A stretch of 64,000 bases of DNA from Thiomicrospira aerophila AL3 (GCF_000227665.2 NZ_CP007030.1:1488001-1552000), one strand, 5' to 3'. Shown: positions 1 to 10,936, counted from the stretch's first letter. A program made the numbers and translations. Notes: generated from the sequence alone by a model not told the origin.

Positions 1-896
1 AACACATAGCCACGTCCTTCATTTGAAGGCAAAACACCATCGGCAATAATGAACGCACAAGATCGAATATGGTCGGCGATGACACGCAACGAGCTCAATG
101 AAGTATCGGATTGACCGGTTAATTGGGCGGCAGCGTTAACTAGGGTTTTGAACAGATCAATATCATAATTGTTATGAACACCCTGCAAGACCGCTGCTAA
201 ACGCTCCAAGCCCATACCGGTATCGACTGAAGGCTTAGGCAGTGGTGTTAGCGTACCATCGGCTGAACGATCAAACTGCATGAACACTAGGTTCCAAATT
301 TCAATATAGCGATCGCCATCTTCATCTGGCGTACCAGGTGGGCCACCCGGAATACTCGGGCCATGATCGTAGAATATTTCACTACAAGGACCACAAGGAC
401 CGGTATCACCCATTGACCAGAAATTGTCTTTTGCGCCACAACGAGAAAAACGCGCTGAACTGACCCCTAATTCCTTAAGCCAAATATCTGCCGCTTCGTC
501 GTCTTCCTCAAACACCGTTACCCAAAGTTTTTCGGCGGGCAGACCCAAACGCTCAGTTAAAAATGTCCAAGCAAATTGAATGGCTTCAGGTTTAAAGTAA
601 TCACCAAAACTAAAGTTACCCAGCATTTCAAAAAAGGTATGGTGACGCGCCGTGTAGCCCACATTTTCTAGATCGTTATGCTTACCACCAGCACGAATAC
701 AACGCTGAACACTGACTGCCCTGGCATAATCTCGCACCTCTTGCCCCAAGAAAGTTTCTTTAAACTGCACCATGCCCGCATTCGTAAACAACAAGGTTGG
801 ATCATTACCCGGAATAACTGGGCTTGAGTGCACCGGATGATGGCCTTGTTCGGCAAAGTAATCAATAAACGCTTGTCTAATTTCTGCACTGGTCAT
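1..896 (-). CDS. alaS: alanyl-tRNA synthetase, N-terminal part (cut by window edge)
   Basis: Charges tRNA-Ala with alanine in the cytoplasm. The minus strand is open from the start codon at 894-896 to the window edge, giving about 298 codons. The protein begins [14 protein letters not shown] and shows the class II aminoacylation core: [51 protein letters not shown] and [11 protein letters not shown]. The editing and C-terminal domains lie outside the window. It follows recX by about 40 bases, the usual gammaproteobacterial order recA-recX-alaS, so it is probably in the same transcription unit. Identification is firm; only completeness is unknown. Confidence 0.95.
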   Translation of the reverse strand, partial: MTSAEIRQAFIDYFAEQGHHPVHSSPVIPGNDPTLLFTNAGMVQFKETFLGQEVRDYARAVSVQRCIRAGGKHNDLENVGYTARHHTFFEMLGNFSFGDYFKPEAIQFAWTFLTERLGLPAEKLWVTVFEEDDEAADIWLKELGVSSARFSRCGAKDNFWSMGDTGPCGPCSEIFYDHGPSIPGGPPGTPDEDGDRYIEIWNLVFMQFDRSADGTLTPLPKPSVDTGMGLERLAAVLQGVHNNYDIDLFKTLVNAAAQLTGQSDTSLSSLRVIADHIRSCAFIIADGVLPSNEGRGYV

Positions 897-935
897 GTTT
901 AAAAAAACCTAATTGTTTCAAAATAAAAATACAGG

Positions 936-1439
936 TTATTCGGCATCAAACGCCTGATAACACTGGGACACCGAGAAGCCTCGGCTTTGTAAAAATCGTA
1001 ACCGCCGCGCAAACTCTTTGCGCTCGGCAGGTCGGCGCGTATCACCGAACTTTTTTGCTAAGGCTTGTTTTGCCAACGACTGCGATTGCACCGCATAATC
1101 GCGCAATGCCTCATCAATCAAATCGATCCGACCACAAGATTGCAAAAGGGCCTGACGACATTTTAATTCGCCCTGCCCTTTTGCTTGCGCCATGCGTAAA
1201 TAACTTTCTACATAACGCTGATCAGATAACCAGTTTTGGGATTCGCAATAGTCTAATGCTTGTGACAGCAAAGTTTCAAGCTGTGCACAGTGAGAAAATT
1301 TTTGTTGCAACTTTTGCGCTAGCTCTTTGCGAGCGTGCTCGCGTCTGGCCAGCAAGCCCTGAGCACGCGCCACAATCTGCTGCAGCCGACAATCGGTTCC
1401 CTGCGCCGGTTGACTAGGTTGCTTAATCGGCCACCTCAT
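936..1439 (-). CDS. recX: regulatory protein RecX
   Basis: RecX binds RecA filaments and limits their activity. The 167-residue protein has the family's helical-repeat character and typical pieces such as [16 protein letters not shown] near residue 30, [12 protein letters not shown] near 96 and RFLQSRGFS near the C terminus. Length is usual for the family. The start overlaps the end of recA by 17 bases, which implies translational coupling; alaS follows. An overlapping ORF on the opposite strand (1055-1417) is a shadow with no recognisable features. Confidence 0.9.
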   Translation of the reverse strand: MRWPIKQPSQPAQGTDCRLQQIVARAQGLLARREHARKELAQKLQQKFSHCAQLETLLSQALDYCESQNWLSDQRYVESYLRMAQAKGQGELKCRQALLQSCGRIDLIDEALRDYAVQSQSLAKQALAKKFGDTRRPAERKEFARRLRFLQSRGFSVSQCYQAFDAE

Positions 1440-2466
1440 CTAAAGAAAACTCGGCTACGGGACGCGCTGAGGCCGGTTTAGCCAACAAGCGCGCCTTCAG
1501 CTCAGTTTGCAAGCCTTCTGACACGGCCGGATTATCTTTTAAATACTGACGAACATTGTCTTTGCCTTGGCCAATTTTTTCGCCATTATAGCTATACCAT
1601 GAACCGGCTTTATCAATAAGACCCTCTTTAACGCCAAGGTCAATAATTTCGCCTTCACGTGAAATACCTTCACCGTACAAAATATCAAATTCAACTTGCT
1701 TGAATGGCGGGGCGACTTTGTTTTTAACAACCTTAACACGGGTTTCGTTACCGAGAATTTCCTCCCCCTTTTTGATCGCGCCAATACGGCGAATATCCAA
1801 ACGAACCGAGGCATAAAACTTAAGTGCGTTACCACCCGTTGTGGTTTCAGGACTGCCAAACATCACGCCGATTTTCATCCGAATCTGGTTGATAAAAATC
1901 ACCAGCGTATTGGTGCGTTTTATGTTCGCGGTCAATTTACGCAAAGCCTGTGACATTAAACGCGCTTGCAGACCCATATGGGAATCACCCATATCGCCTT
2001 CAATTTCAGCTTTAGGCGTTAATGCCGCTACCGAGTCGATGACCACGATATCTACCCCACCGGAGCGCACCAACATGTCGGCAATTTCTAACGCTTGTTC
2101 ACCGGTATCCGGCTGCGACACCAATAGATTATCTACATCGACCCCTAGCTTTTCAGCATAGCTTGGATCAAGCGCATGCTCGGCATCCACAAACGCGGCA
2201 ACACCGCCTTTTTTCTGCGCTTCGGCAATTGCATGTAAGGTCAGCGTGGTTTTACCCGATGATTCCGGACCGTAAATTTCAATGACACGGCCTTTTGGCA
2301 GACCACCTATTCCCAGAGCGATGTCTAAGCCCAACGAGCCGGTTGAAATTGCTTCAATATCACGCGAGGCGGTCGAGTCGCCCATGCGCATAATCGAACC
2401 TTTACCAAATTGTTTTTCAATTTGACCTAATGCCGCTGCGAGGGCTTTTTGCTTGTTTTCATCCAT
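1423..2466 (-). CDS. recA: RecA recombinase
   Basis: ATP-dependent strand exchange protein of homologous recombination and co-protease for LexA. At 347 residues it is full length. Visible motifs are the Walker A box GPESSGKTT near residue 66, the MAW-like [13 protein letters not shown], Walker [12 protein letters not shown] near 140, loop L2 region around [14 protein letters not shown] and [10 protein letters not shown] near 250. The C terminus is short and acidic (SLDEVAD). The 148 bases upstream hold no clear LexA box of the CTG-N10-CAG type that I could find. First gene of a recA-recX-alaS run. Confidence 0.98.
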   Translation of the reverse strand: MDENKQKALAAALGQIEKQFGKGSIMRMGDSTASRDIEAISTGSLGLDIALGIGGLPKGRVIEIYGPESSGKTTLTLHAIAEAQKKGGVAAFVDAEHALDPSYAEKLGVDVDNLLVSQPDTGEQALEIADMLVRSGGVDIVVIDSVAALTPKAEIEGDMGDSHMGLQARLMSQALRKLTANIKRTNTLVIFINQIRMKIGVMFGSPETTTGGNALKFYASVRLDIRRIGAIKKGEEILGNETRVKVVKNKVAPPFKQVEFDILYGEGISREGEIIDLGVKEGLIDKAGSWYSYNGEKIGQGKDNVRQYLKDNPAVSEGLQTELKARLLAKPASARPVAEFSLDEVAD

Positions 2467-2614
2467 CTTCTATTCCTTGTTTGGCGGGGCATCGTTTTAA
2501 TGCAGTCAATTGTTCATTTGATGCGCGAAATGGCACAGATTATCCCACAGTATTGCAACCATTTAAAAGGATTTTAACAAAACCCAGCCTTTAAAATAAG
2601 TATTTTTACTTATT

Positions 2615-3127
2615 TTAATTGAGCAGCTTCAACAATCCTTGCAGGCCTGCTAAGGTTGTTTGCTGACGAATTGCGTGGCGGTCACCATCAAAACAAAATC
2701 GCTGACTGATACAACTGACACCTAGCTCTGCTCGATAAGCCCACGCCATCCAAACCGTACCAACAGGTTTGTCCGGCGTGCCGCCGCCTGGTCCCGCGAT
2801 GCCACTGCAAGCAATCACAAAATCGGCCTTGGAATGACTGATCGCACCACGCGCCATCTGCTCAACACAGTCTTCACTGACCGCACCTAACTCCGCCAGC
2901 AAGGTTGTTGAAACATCTAATAATTGCTGCTTGGCATCGTTACTGTAGGTCACAAATCCCCGATCGAACCACCCAGAACTGCCAGGTAAATCCGTCACGA
3001 CTTGCGCGATCATTCCTCCGGTACAGGATTCAGCCGTGGCCAACCAGGCCTGCTTAGCCAACATCCGTTCAGCCAAAACCATGACACTGGCCGCAATTTC
3101 TTTATCCATGTTTATATCAATGTTCAT
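2615..3127 (-). CDS. pncC: nicotinamide-nucleotide amidohydrolase (CinA C-terminal family)
   Basis: PncC deamidates nicotinamide mononucleotide to nicotinate mononucleotide in NAD recycling. The protein is the CinA C-terminal domain alone, about 170 residues, with the family signatures ATAESCTGGMIA near residue 30, GSSGWFDRGFVTYSN near 50 and CSGIAGPGGGTPDKPVGTVW near 110. The ATG at 3125-3127 overlaps the end of the CheB-CheR gene by 11 bases; an ATG at 3107-3109 just after that stop is the alternative, and neither has a clear ribosome site. Two CAGGCCTG octamers lie in the gene. Adjacency to recA is common in proteobacteria. Confidence 0.88.
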   Translation of the reverse strand: MNIDINMDKEIAASVMVLAERMLAKQAWLATAESCTGGMIAQVVTDLPGSSGWFDRGFVTYSNDAKQQLLDVSTTLLAELGAVSEDCVEQMARGAISHSKADFVIACSGIAGPGGGTPDKPVGTVWMAWAYRAELGVSCISQRFCFDGDRHAIRQQTTLAGLQGLLKLLN

Positions 3128-6059
3128 CAATATATTGCTCTAAATTTTTCCCCAAATAACTTTGGGTGATAATGAGCGCATACTCTTCACTGCCGCTGAC
3201 CTGCGCGATATGCAGCAAATAATGCTCTATATGTTTGTCTGCTATCACCTTTTTAATCGGAATAGCGATAAAGGGCTGGCGTCCATCCAACACTTTTTTT
3301 ACTTCACTTAATACCCGTTGATAAAAGTCATCACTATCATCAGGATAAAGAGCCAAGCGCGCCTGCATATACTCCTGATTTATTAATCCATCATCAAACC
3401 CCATGCGTTTAGCCAACTTCTCCCAAGCCATGTTGGTTAATGCAATAGTGCCATCTAGTCTCAACACAACCAGTTCTTCTGGCAAGGCATTAATAATTTC
3501 TTGTAATCGATTTTTATCGTGAATCACAGTGACATCAACAAAGGTTGCAAGCGCTCCCCTATTAGGTAAGGAGGGGATTGAATAAGGCAGAATACGCATT
3601 AAAAAAACACGTCCATCAACCGATCTTACTTCCTGCTCCCAGCGTTCAGCAGAGTTGAGCGTAAGCCTGAAAATTGCTTCAATATCAATATCCACTAGCT
3701 GATGGTGAATATCAGTTAATGGACGACCAATATCCGATTCGCGAAACTTAAATAAACTTAGCGCATCCGGGGTAAAGCGCGTTACATTAAGGTCATAATC
3801 AACAAACACAGTCGCCACGCCTACCGCTTTTGCCATAGAATCAAGATCAGCATTTACTTGGTTAAGTCGCACCATTTTCTCTTGAAATTCTGCATTGACG
3901 GTGTTGAGCTCTTCATTAACCGACTGCAACTCTTCGTTTGAGCTTTGCAGCTCCTCATTCGCTGCCATCAACTCTTCATTTGTAGCTTGCAACTCCTCAT
4001 TAGCGGTTTCAAGTTCTTCGATCGTAGCCTGCAAGTTCTCTCGTGACGCAGTTAACTCTTTCTGTAACAGCTCAATACGGTTCTGAGTGACTTCATCAAG
4101 ATTAAATTGTTCAACTTGAGAGGCATAACTGTCTTGCGATGGTGCTTCAAAAACTAACAGTGCGCAACGCTCAGTGACCCTTTCAGTAAAGGGGCGCACA
4201 ATCATTCTGACCAATGACTGCTCACCTGTAACGGCTTTAAAGCCAATAAAATCAGAGTGTAAATCCGTATTATCTTTGATCGCTTTAAAAATCAATGCAC
4301 TTGCCACAGGTACAACTTCTTCGGGCAATAAACGCGATAAATTCATACTCGCCATACCTTGCCGAATCCGAATATAGGGCTGCACATTCCCGTACAGGTG
4401 CAAAACGTCCATCTGCTCATTAATAAGCAACGCTGGCGGGACATATTCATCAAGAATCAGCTGAAATGCCTCTTCTAATATATATTGCTCTGCTGAGTTT
4501 GTTGCAACTCGCGGCTCTAATGCAATGGGTCTAGTCACCCTTGGCTCCATCGCCATAGGCTGACGCGCTTCAAACTTTGGGATAGGAGGGGCATCTAACA
4601 AGTAAAGCGCCGCTTTTGAGACCCGCTGAAATAATTTAAATTTAGTATGAATCACTTCAAAACTTTTCGAGCTGTAACCCAACGACTCGCTCGAACCCAG
4701 AAACAAGTGACCATCGTGTTTCACAGCATATTGCAGGCGGTCTAAGGCTTTTTTTTGTGCATCAGCTTTGAAGTAAATCAAGGTGTTTCGACAAGAAACA
4801 AGATCCATACGCGTAAAAGGTGGATCCACCAACAAATTATGACGTGCAAAGACAATCATTTGACGAACATCGGCGTTGATGCGATAACCCTGGTCTATTT
4901 GAGTGAAATAGGTCTTGAGCCGCACCTCATCGACTTCGGCAGCAATCGAATCAGAGAATACGCCTGCCGAAGCACGTTCAACCATTTGCGGATTGACATC
5001 CGTCGCAAAAAACTTAATTTGACAATATTTTTCTAATTCTTCAAACACCTCAAGGAACAAAATCGCAAGACTATAAACTTCTTCACCTGATGAGCAACCC
5101 GCACACCAAACTCGCAACATTTGATTGGGTTGAGCTTTTTCAACCAGCGGACGAATAACGTTACATTTTAAAAATTCAAACGCTTCAGTATCCCTAAAAA
5201 AACGCGTTACAGGAATAAGTAACTCACGAAATAAACTGACCTGCTCAGTGCTGTCTTTTTCTAAAAAGTCAATGTAGCTGCTAAGTGTGGGATACTGCTT
5301 AACCTGCATACGTCTTTCTATTCGACGAGATACCGTTGCCATTTTATAGGCTTCAAAATCAATGTTACTTTGTCGTTTAAGTAGCTGAAATAACCGATCA
5401 ATGGGTAGCGGACTATCCTGTTGGCTGGCTGCCGTTTTTTTAAGTAATTCTTTTTCTAACTTAACCTCTTGGGGATTAAGAAGATAATCTGTAACACGTG
5501 GCGGCATTTCTGCAACATCAATAACCTCATCGACAACACCCGTTGCAATAACGCTTCGTGGCATGCCATCAAACTTGGCGGTTGAGGGCGTTTGTGCTAT
5601 GACAAACCCGCCCTCTTCGTACACCGCTAACGCACCCCGCGCACCATCTGAGCCTGTACCGGAAAGTACAATTGCAATCGCATTTTTGTGAAAAAACTTC
5701 GCCATTGATGTAAAGAAAATATCGATTGGCAAACTTAATATATGGGGTTGTTTATCACGAAGTTCAAAACGATCGCCGTTAAGGCGCATAGTGACACCAG
5801 GAGGAATCAAAAACACTTTTCCAGCAGTAAGTGCCATGCCTTGTTGAACCGTTACGATAGGGAGTTTGGTATGTCTAGCAAGCAAGTCAGCCATCATACT
5901 TTTGTAATCTGGCGACAAATGTTGTATCACAACATAGGCTACATCAAGGTCGACAGGACAATGTTTAAAATACTCTTCTAGAGCTTCTAGTCCACCTGCA
6001 GATGCACCCAGCGCGACAATATGCTGTGGCCTGAGATCCTGTTCAATTTTGTTTGACAC
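3117..6059 (-). CDS. CheB-CheR-PAS fusion signalling protein
   Basis: A 980-residue fusion. Residues about 10-190 form a CheB methylesterase domain without a receiver; the catalytic triad appears as S20 in GASAGG, H47 in VIQHLSP and D138 in GTGSDGARG. Residues about 215-485 form a CheR methyltransferase with PVTRFFRD and the S-adenosylmethionine-binding [10 protein letters not shown] near 318. Residues about 525-640 are a sensor-like region, 655-735 a coiled coil of NEEL heptads, and about 745-850 and 855-970 two PAS-like domains. There is no kinase domain at the end, unlike many long relatives. No receptor, CheW or CheY is nearby, so the substrate is unclear. The neighbouring 445-residue protein resembles residues 525-980. 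Confidence 0.9.
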   Translation of the reverse strand: MSNKIEQDLRPQHIVALGASAGGLEALEEYFKHCPVDLDVAYVVIQHLSPDYKSMMADLLARHTKLPIVTVQQGMALTAGKVFLIPPGVTMRLNGDRFELRDKQPHILSLPIDIFFTSMAKFFHKNAIAIVLSGTGSDGARGALAVYEEGGFVIAQTPSTAKFDGMPRSVIATGVVDEVIDVAEMPPRVTDYLLNPQEVKLEKELLKKTAASQQDSPLPIDRLFQLLKRQSNIDFEAYKMATVSRRIERRMQVKQYPTLSSYIDFLEKDSTEQVSLFRELLIPVTRFFRDTEAFEFLKCNVIRPLVEKAQPNQMLRVWCAGCSSGEEVYSLAILFLEVFEELEKYCQIKFFATDVNPQMVERASAGVFSDSIAAEVDEVRLKTYFTQIDQGYRINADVRQMIVFARHNLLVDPPFTRMDLVSCRNTLIYFKADAQKKALDRLQYAVKHDGHLFLGSSESLGYSSKSFEVIHTKFKLFQRVSKAALYLLDAPPIPKFEARQPMAMEPRVTRPIALEPRVATNSAEQYILEEAFQLILDEYVPPALLINEQMDVLHLYGNVQPYIRIRQGMASMNLSRLLPEEVVPVASALIFKAIKDNTDLHSDFIGFKAVTGEQSLVRMIVRPFTERVTERCALLVFEAPSQDSYASQVEQFNLDEVTQNRIELLQKELTASRENLQATIEELETANEELQATNEELMAANEELQSSNEELQSVNEELNTVNAEFQEKMVRLNQVNADLDSMAKAVGVATVFVDYDLNVTRFTPDALSLFKFRESDIGRPLTDIHHQLVDIDIEAIFRLTLNSAERWEQEVRSVDGRVFLMRILPYSIPSLPNRGALATFVDVTVIHDKNRLQEIINALPEELVVLRLDGTIALTNMAWEKLAKRMGFDDGLINQEYMQARLALYPDDSDDFYQRVLSEVKKVLDGRQPFIAIPIKKVIADKHIEHYLLHIAQVSGSEEYALIITQSYLGKNLEQYIDEH
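3900..4019 (-). repeat. NEEL heptad repeats in the CheB-CheR-PAS coiled coil
   Basis: Residues 681-720 consist of consecutive heptads of the form x-EEL-xxx, five of them NEEL. At DNA level this gives a run of similar 21-base units. It encodes a parallel coiled coil joining the CheR half to the PAS half, as in S-helix type linkers. A shorter run of the same heptads is found in the PAS protein at 9599-10936. Confidence 0.75.
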
Positions 6060-6184
6060 TATAACCTCGTGCTGTAAAAACTTTGTTATTCAATTTAATC
6101 TTATCTAAAGCCAATTAAGCAACTTGCCTAGCTTTTTTATCGTATAATTTCATAAAAACTAATGACGTCCTTAAGGTTAAAGAC

Positions 6185-6538
6185 ATGATATACGGCAACC
6201 CATCCTTCCCAATTTTGTCTAAAGATATCATGGATAGCTTGTTTGAGGAAATTGGTGATGAAACATTTTATGAAGCACTCGACGCATTTATGGCCGAAAT
6301 CGGTGAATTTTCTGCACAGGCACTCCACGGCCTATCTCTAGAGGATCTAAGAGTTCAAGCACACAGTTTAAAAAGCAGTGCCAGAATGTTTGGCACCATA
6401 GCACTGGCAGAAAGCGCATTTGAACTCGAAAAAGCATCCAAAAGCCAGAATCAGGCTCTAGTGAATGAACTTCTTGCGCAAATATTAGTTGAGTGCCAAA
6501 GCACTCTCGAAACCCTTAAAGAAACCTGTTCAGTTTAG
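6185..6538 (+). CDS. single-domain HPt phosphotransfer protein
   Basis: A 117-residue protein made of one histidine phosphotransfer domain. The phosphorylatable histidine is H60 in the motif AHSLKSSARMFG, followed by the helix ALAESAFELEKASK typical of HPt proteins. Such proteins carry phosphate between hybrid kinases and response regulators. It is the only plus-strand gene of the cluster; its TAG overlaps the TAA of the hybrid kinase, which converges on it, so the two are natural candidates for partners although the kinase also carries its own HPt-like domain. The start has an AAGG stretch a few bases upstream. Confidence 0.85.
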   Translation: MIYGNPSFPILSKDIMDSLFEEIGDETFYEALDAFMAEIGEFSAQALHGLSLEDLRVQAHSLKSSARMFGTIALAESAFELEKASKSQNQALVNELLAQILVECQSTLETLKETCSV

Positions 6539-9500
6539 CCAAAGTAAGCATTTAAGATTTGAGCCAGTTTTTTGTTATCAAGGGGTTTTAATAAAAAACC
6601 ATTCATACCGACCTGCCAACAAGCCTGTTTATCCTCATTTTGCTCGGCACCGGTTAATGCAATAATAATCGGCTGTTGAATATGCGCCTGTTGGCGAATC
6701 CAGCGAGTTGCTTCAATTCCGCCCATTTCAGGCATAATCAGATCCATGAAAATAAGATCATAGGCTGATGCATTTTTTTCTAACAGTGCCACAGCCTCTA
6801 AACCATTATTCGCGATTGTAGGACTAATACCTAATAACTTTAATTGTTTTTTAACGACGATTTGATTAACTTTATTGTCCTCAACTAACAATACCTTTAA
6901 ATGACCAAGATCTTCAGTTTCTGTCATCGCTGTCTTATTAGTTAATGGACCAGTTTGACTCTCATCGCTGGATATTTCACCTAGTGTGACTTCTCTATCC
7001 TTCATCGCACTCGCCCACTTGGGCACCAACGAACGAACAGCATCACGAGTAGAGAGGTAACAGCTTACCAAGGCTTGGGTTAATTGACCACAGGACTCCC
7101 TACCTTGACAGTCACCCTTAAAACAGCTCAATGTGAATTGATTAATTTCTTTAACCAAGGCTTCTAAAGACAGATTGGAGGCTACACCAAACAGGGTATG
7201 TAATAAAGACTTGAGCTGGTTTTGCCCTTGCTCATCTGCAAATATTGATTCATCTGCAGCCAAACTTTCTAATGCTTTAAACTCTTGATCACACTGGCTT
7301 AAAAACTGCTCTAACAGATTGAAATAAAGCGCATAATCTTGATTAACGCGATGCAAACCAGCTCGAACATTAATCCATGGAACATAGTCTTCAGACAACT
7401 CATAATACTGATTAATCAATGCTGGCGAAAAATCTAAACTGGTATCGGCAATAATGGGTTCGGCCTCTTCATTCTGTGGTAGAAACCTAGCTAACTGCTT
7501 GTATAAATCACGTGTTACCAGTGGCTTACTTAAGTGATCATTCATGCCCACTTCAAGCGCTTTATTTTTGTCTTCAATCATAGCTGCGGCTGTAAGCGCA
7601 ATAATTGGAATGTCTTTATGGGTTTGTCGAATATGTCTAGTTGCTTCATACCCGCCCATTACGGGCATTTGAACATCCATCAAAATCAAGTCAAATTTTT
7701 GCTCAGCGACTCGCTGAATAGCTTGCTGACCATGCTCTGCTATGGACACCGTTAAACCAAAGGATAAAAGCTTTTTTTGCGCAACCTCTTGGTTAATTTG
7801 ATTATCCTCAACCAATAACACATGCCCCATAAGAGGATGAAAAGACGATTGTAGAATTTGCTGATCAATTGATCGCTCTCGTTCTATATCAGCGATTTGC
7901 TCATCAGTGCAGTACAAAAGCGGAACTACAAAGCTAAACTCCGAGCCTTGCGTTTTTTTACTTGTTACTTCGATGCGACTTCCATTCATCGCATAAACAA
8001 GATTTTGACTAATGACTAAACCTAGCCCGGTGCCACCAAATTCACGCGTAATAGAATTATCCACTTGTGAAAAAGATTGAAACAGTTGGGCCAGATCCGT
8101 CTTGGACATACCTATGCCCGTATCACAGACGATAAACCTGATATGGTCAGCGCCTTCAGCAACGGACTCAAGCAAAACATGAAGCTTGACATGCCCTTGC
8201 TTAGTGAATTTGATTGCATTACCTATGATATTAATGAGCACCTGATTAATACGCAGCTCATCACCCAGGTAGTATTGCTTAATTTTATTATCAACATACA
8301 AATCAAAATCGAGTTGCTTTTCTGATGCCGCTGCTGAAAATATGTCCCGAAGATGTGTAATGACATCTGGAAAATGAAAAGGCTTGGCGACAATTTCTAG
8401 CTTTCCGGCTTCAATCTTTGAAAAATCTAGAATGTCATTTAGGATACCTAGTAATAAGCGTCCAGATAGGCTGATTTTTTTAAGGTAGGTTTTCAAGTCA
8501 TATGGGGAGCTTTCCTGCAACCCCAATTCACTCAAGCCAATAATACCATTGAGTGGTGTACGAATTTCATGGCTCATATTCGCTAAAAACATTGACTTAG
8601 CTGCATTAGCCTGTTGAGCCAATTCAATTTGCTCCATAAGCTGTCGATGAATATTTTCCGACTCAGTAATATCGATCAACGACACAATAACCCGGTCGGT
8701 TTTAACCGACTTGACCGCTGTCGCACTAAAGATAGTAATACGTCCTTGATAGTTCAGCTTAATTTTATGCACCCTATTAGGATAACGAAGCAAGACCTCA
8801 AACCACTTTAAATCTTGATTTACTTTAAAATAACCTGGATCATCAACAAATAATTCTTCGATAGAGCGATAATCTTGATTAAATGAGCCTATGGAAGTGT
8901 GACTACGAAAATATTTAAAAAAACCACCACTAACTTCAACAATTTGGTTGGTATCCAACACCAAGATAATATGGTTTTGTGACTCTAGAATATCCCGCAC
9001 CATATTGTTTTCCAACTCTAGACGCTTTTGCTCATCGGATATATCTACCAGAGTTAAAATATTTTGCGATAGACCAGACTCCTTGAAGTGTCGCGTCATC
9101 AACATACCGGCAACATATTTTTCAACATCGAAAGTTTTTAAGGTTAAGCGGCTGTCAAACACGGCTTCCTTATCAGCCATTAATACCGAAGCAATCCAGG
9201 CTGCACTATTGGCATCAAAAAAACGATAGATCGAGTGCTTTAATGCCAAATGATTATTTTGAATACCAAATAAAGCCAAACCTTCATTATTAATCAGTTG
9301 AATCACCCCACGTTCATCGAGTAACACCACTGCTACGGGCATTTGTTCAAAAACTTGCTGTAATTTACGCTGAGAATGGGACAGTTTTTCATGCAAAGCA
9401 ATCAATTCATTATTCTGAATTTCAAGTTCAGCCTCATAAATACGCATTTGTTCAATCACGTTTTGCAAGGATAAATGCGCCTGATCCGAACTATCATTTA

Positions 9501-9591
9501 ACACGAGATCCTGATGCTCGTTTAATAACGCAACCGCGTGCTTGCGTAGATCATCGAGCTTTTTGGGCTTAATAGGTTTAAATGCATCCAT
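6535..9591 (-). CDS. hybrid sensor histidine kinase (PAS-PAS-HisKA-HATPase-REC-HPt-REC)
   Basis: A soluble multi-domain kinase of 1018 residues with no membrane segment. Domain order: N-terminal coil 45-80, PAS about 80-190, PAS about 200-315, HisKA with H341 in NMSHEIRTPLNG, HATPase with the N box INIIGNAIKFT near 455 and G boxes CDTGIG and GGTGLGL, receiver 1 about 589-705 with D639 in LMDVQMP, an HPt-like domain with H798 in LLHTLFGVASNL, and receiver 2 about 898-1018 with D950 in FMDLIMPEMGG. The usual Lys after the HPt histidine region is Phe here. It starts 7 bases after the PAS protein upstream, so the two are co-transcribed. Lack of a membrane anchor suggests an intracellular signal. 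Confidence 0.92.
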   Translation of the reverse strand: MDAFKPIKPKKLDDLRKHAVALLNEHQDLVLNDSSDQAHLSLQNVIEQMRIYEAELEIQNNELIALHEKLSHSQRKLQQVFEQMPVAVVLLDERGVIQLINNEGLALFGIQNNHLALKHSIYRFFDANSAAWIASVLMADKEAVFDSRLTLKTFDVEKYVAGMLMTRHFKESGLSQNILTLVDISDEQKRLELENNMVRDILESQNHIILVLDTNQIVEVSGGFFKYFRSHTSIGSFNQDYRSIEELFVDDPGYFKVNQDLKWFEVLLRYPNRVHKIKLNYQGRITIFSATAVKSVKTDRVIVSLIDITESENIHRQLMEQIELAQQANAAKSMFLANMSHEIRTPLNGIIGLSELGLQESSPYDLKTYLKKISLSGRLLLGILNDILDFSKIEAGKLEIVAKPFHFPDVITHLRDIFSAAASEKQLDFDLYVDNKIKQYYLGDELRINQVLINIIGNAIKFTKQGHVKLHVLLESVAEGADHIRFIVCDTGIGMSKTDLAQLFQSFSQVDNSITREFGGTGLGLVISQNLVYAMNGSRIEVTSKKTQGSEFSFVVPLLYCTDEQIADIERERSIDQQILQSSFHPLMGHVLLVEDNQINQEVAQKKLLSFGLTVSIAEHGQQAIQRVAEQKFDLILMDVQMPVMGGYEATRHIRQTHKDIPIIALTAAAMIEDKNKALEVGMNDHLSKPLVTRDLYKQLARFLPQNEEAEPIIADTSLDFSPALINQYYELSEDYVPWINVRAGLHRVNQDYALYFNLLEQFLSQCDQEFKALESLAADESIFADEQGQNQLKSLLHTLFGVASNLSLEALVKEINQFTLSCFKGDCQGRESCGQLTQALVSCYLSTRDAVRSLVPKWASAMKDREVTLGEISSDESQTGPLTNKTAMTETEDLGHLKVLLVEDNKVNQIVVKKQLKLLGISPTIANNGLEAVALLEKNASAYDLIFMDLIMPEMGGIEATRWIRQQAHIQQPIIIALTGAEQNEDKQACWQVGMNGFLLKPLDNKKLAQILNAYFG

Positions 9592-9598
9592 AGTTAAA

Positions 9599-10936
9599 TT
9601 ATTCTCTGAGCTCAGTTAATGAGGCGCTTAAATTGTGGTGCGAAACAATTGCTTTTATTTTACTCAAACCTGATACACGAATGACCTGAAGATTAAACCA
9701 GCGGTGTTCGAATGGGGAGTGGCAGGGATAAATCAAAGAAAAATTATCTAACTTATCATTGAGCAAAGATTTTAATTGCCAGTAACATCGCCTAGCACTT
9801 GGGTCAGGGTAATCATCTGATACTCGACATGCATGCAGATAATCATCCCCCACCCCAGTGTAACTCAAATCTTTAATACCATTTGCAAGCGCAAACCGTC
9901 TCCAAGCGCGATTAGTATATAGAATTGTGCCTTTATTGGACAAGATAGCAATATGCTGTGGCAAAGCATCTAACAAACCTTGTAAAGTACGTTTTTGCTC
10001 TAGGTGGGTGGTTTCCACAAAGGTTAAAATCCAGCCGGGTTGAATATTATTTTTATTGAGTGTGACTAACCAAGAATGCTGTTTTTTATCCACTAACTCT
10101 ACAATAGACTGCCCATCAATTGTTGACTGTTTAACTAACTCAACAAAATTCGCTACCTCAAGATAACAGTTGATATCCGCCAAAGGACGCCCTATGTCGT
10201 TTTCTTCTAGTGCAAATAAACTTTTTACCGCTGTGGTAAAACGATTAATGTTTAAAGACTCATCCAAAATAAGAATAGGCATGTCGTATGCGGCTAAGGC
10301 TTGATGATAATACTGGTGAACTGAAACCAGCTCTTCAAACTTTTTTGCATGTAAATTATTTAGCCTAACCAGCTCTTCATTCATAACGTGAAGCTCTTCA
10401 TTCGATGCGACCAACTCTTCATTCGATGCCATTAACTCCTCACTGGTTGTACGCAATTCCTCTTGGAGTGCTTCTAGCGTATGAATGCTGCGTGTAAGAT
10501 CAAGCTGCACAGAAGTAATTTTGCCTTCCAGACCCTGCTGCTTGGCCAGCAAATCACTGTTATTAAGGGTTGCTGTTTGTTGCAAAGATCTTAAATGATG
10601 ATGGTTTAATTTAAAAACTAATAAACTTGCTGACTTGGAGGCGAGGCGGCGCAAAATAAAACTGATCACGCCATGCCCAATTGCAACATCACCATCAAGT
10701 TGAAGCTTAGTTGGTTCAGTGATTAGCCTTTGCCATAACGGCAGCAAAGTTTGCTTAAAAGGCTCATTAAATCCATTTTGCCAGTTTTCTAGACTAGTGA
10801 GGCTATCAGCATTTTGAACCTCTAAGATACTCGTTAAATCATATTCTGCTAAGTTAGATGCAAGTACTTGACCCTTGTCAGCAATCAACATGTAAGGATA
10901 AGCCAAATACTGCGCAAAAAATGGATTACTATTCAT
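9599..10936 (-). CDS. PAS/coiled-coil sensory protein, paralogue of the CheB-CheR C-terminal half
   Basis: A 445-residue protein with no enzymatic domain that I can see. Residues 1-120 resemble a divergent sensor segment, 135-200 are a coiled coil with four EEL heptads, about 205-315 a PAS domain and about 318-440 a second PAS domain. It matches residues 525-980 of the CheB-CheR fusion in the same order: both have LN(V/I)xRFT followed by DIGRPL in PAS 1 and an LP..xxL..G-TI..TN.AW motif in PAS 2. First gene of a two-gene operon with the hybrid kinase (7-base gap), so it probably modulates that kinase. The role is inferred; the paralogy is visible. Confidence 0.75.
   Translation of the reverse strand: MNSNPFFAQYLAYPYMLIADKGQVLASNLAEYDLTSILEVQNADSLTSLENWQNGFNEPFKQTLLPLWQRLITEPTKLQLDGDVAIGHGVISFILRRLASKSASLLVFKLNHHHLRSLQQTATLNNSDLLAKQQGLEGKITSVQLDLTRSIHTLEALQEELRTTSEELMASNEELVASNEELHVMNEELVRLNNLHAKKFEELVSVHQYYHQALAAYDMPILILDESLNINRFTTAVKSLFALEENDIGRPLADINCYLEVANFVELVKQSTIDGQSIVELVDKKQHSWLVTLNKNNIQPGWILTFVETTHLEQKRTLQGLLDALPQHIAILSNKGTILYTNRAWRRFALANGIKDLSYTGVGDDYLHACRVSDDYPDPSARRCYWQLKSLLNDKLDNFSLIYPCHSPFEHRWFNLQVIRVSGLSKIKAIVSHHNLSASLTELRE

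Noticed and set aside
1055-1417. Plus-strand open frame of 120 codons opposite recX
   Set aside because: No ribosome site or family features; it mirrors the recX coding frame.
2467-2614. Possible LexA box upstream of recA
   Set aside because: A TACTGT half-site is followed by a direct CTGTG, not by an inverted ACAG half, so the CTG-N10-CAG pattern is not met.
3900-4019. Regular repeats suspected to be a CRISPR-like or satellite array
   Set aside because: They encode the NEEL heptads of a coiled coil and have no spacers.
6137-6328. Small minus-strand open frame opposite the HPt gene
   Set aside because: It is a shadow of the HPt coding frame with no recognisable features.
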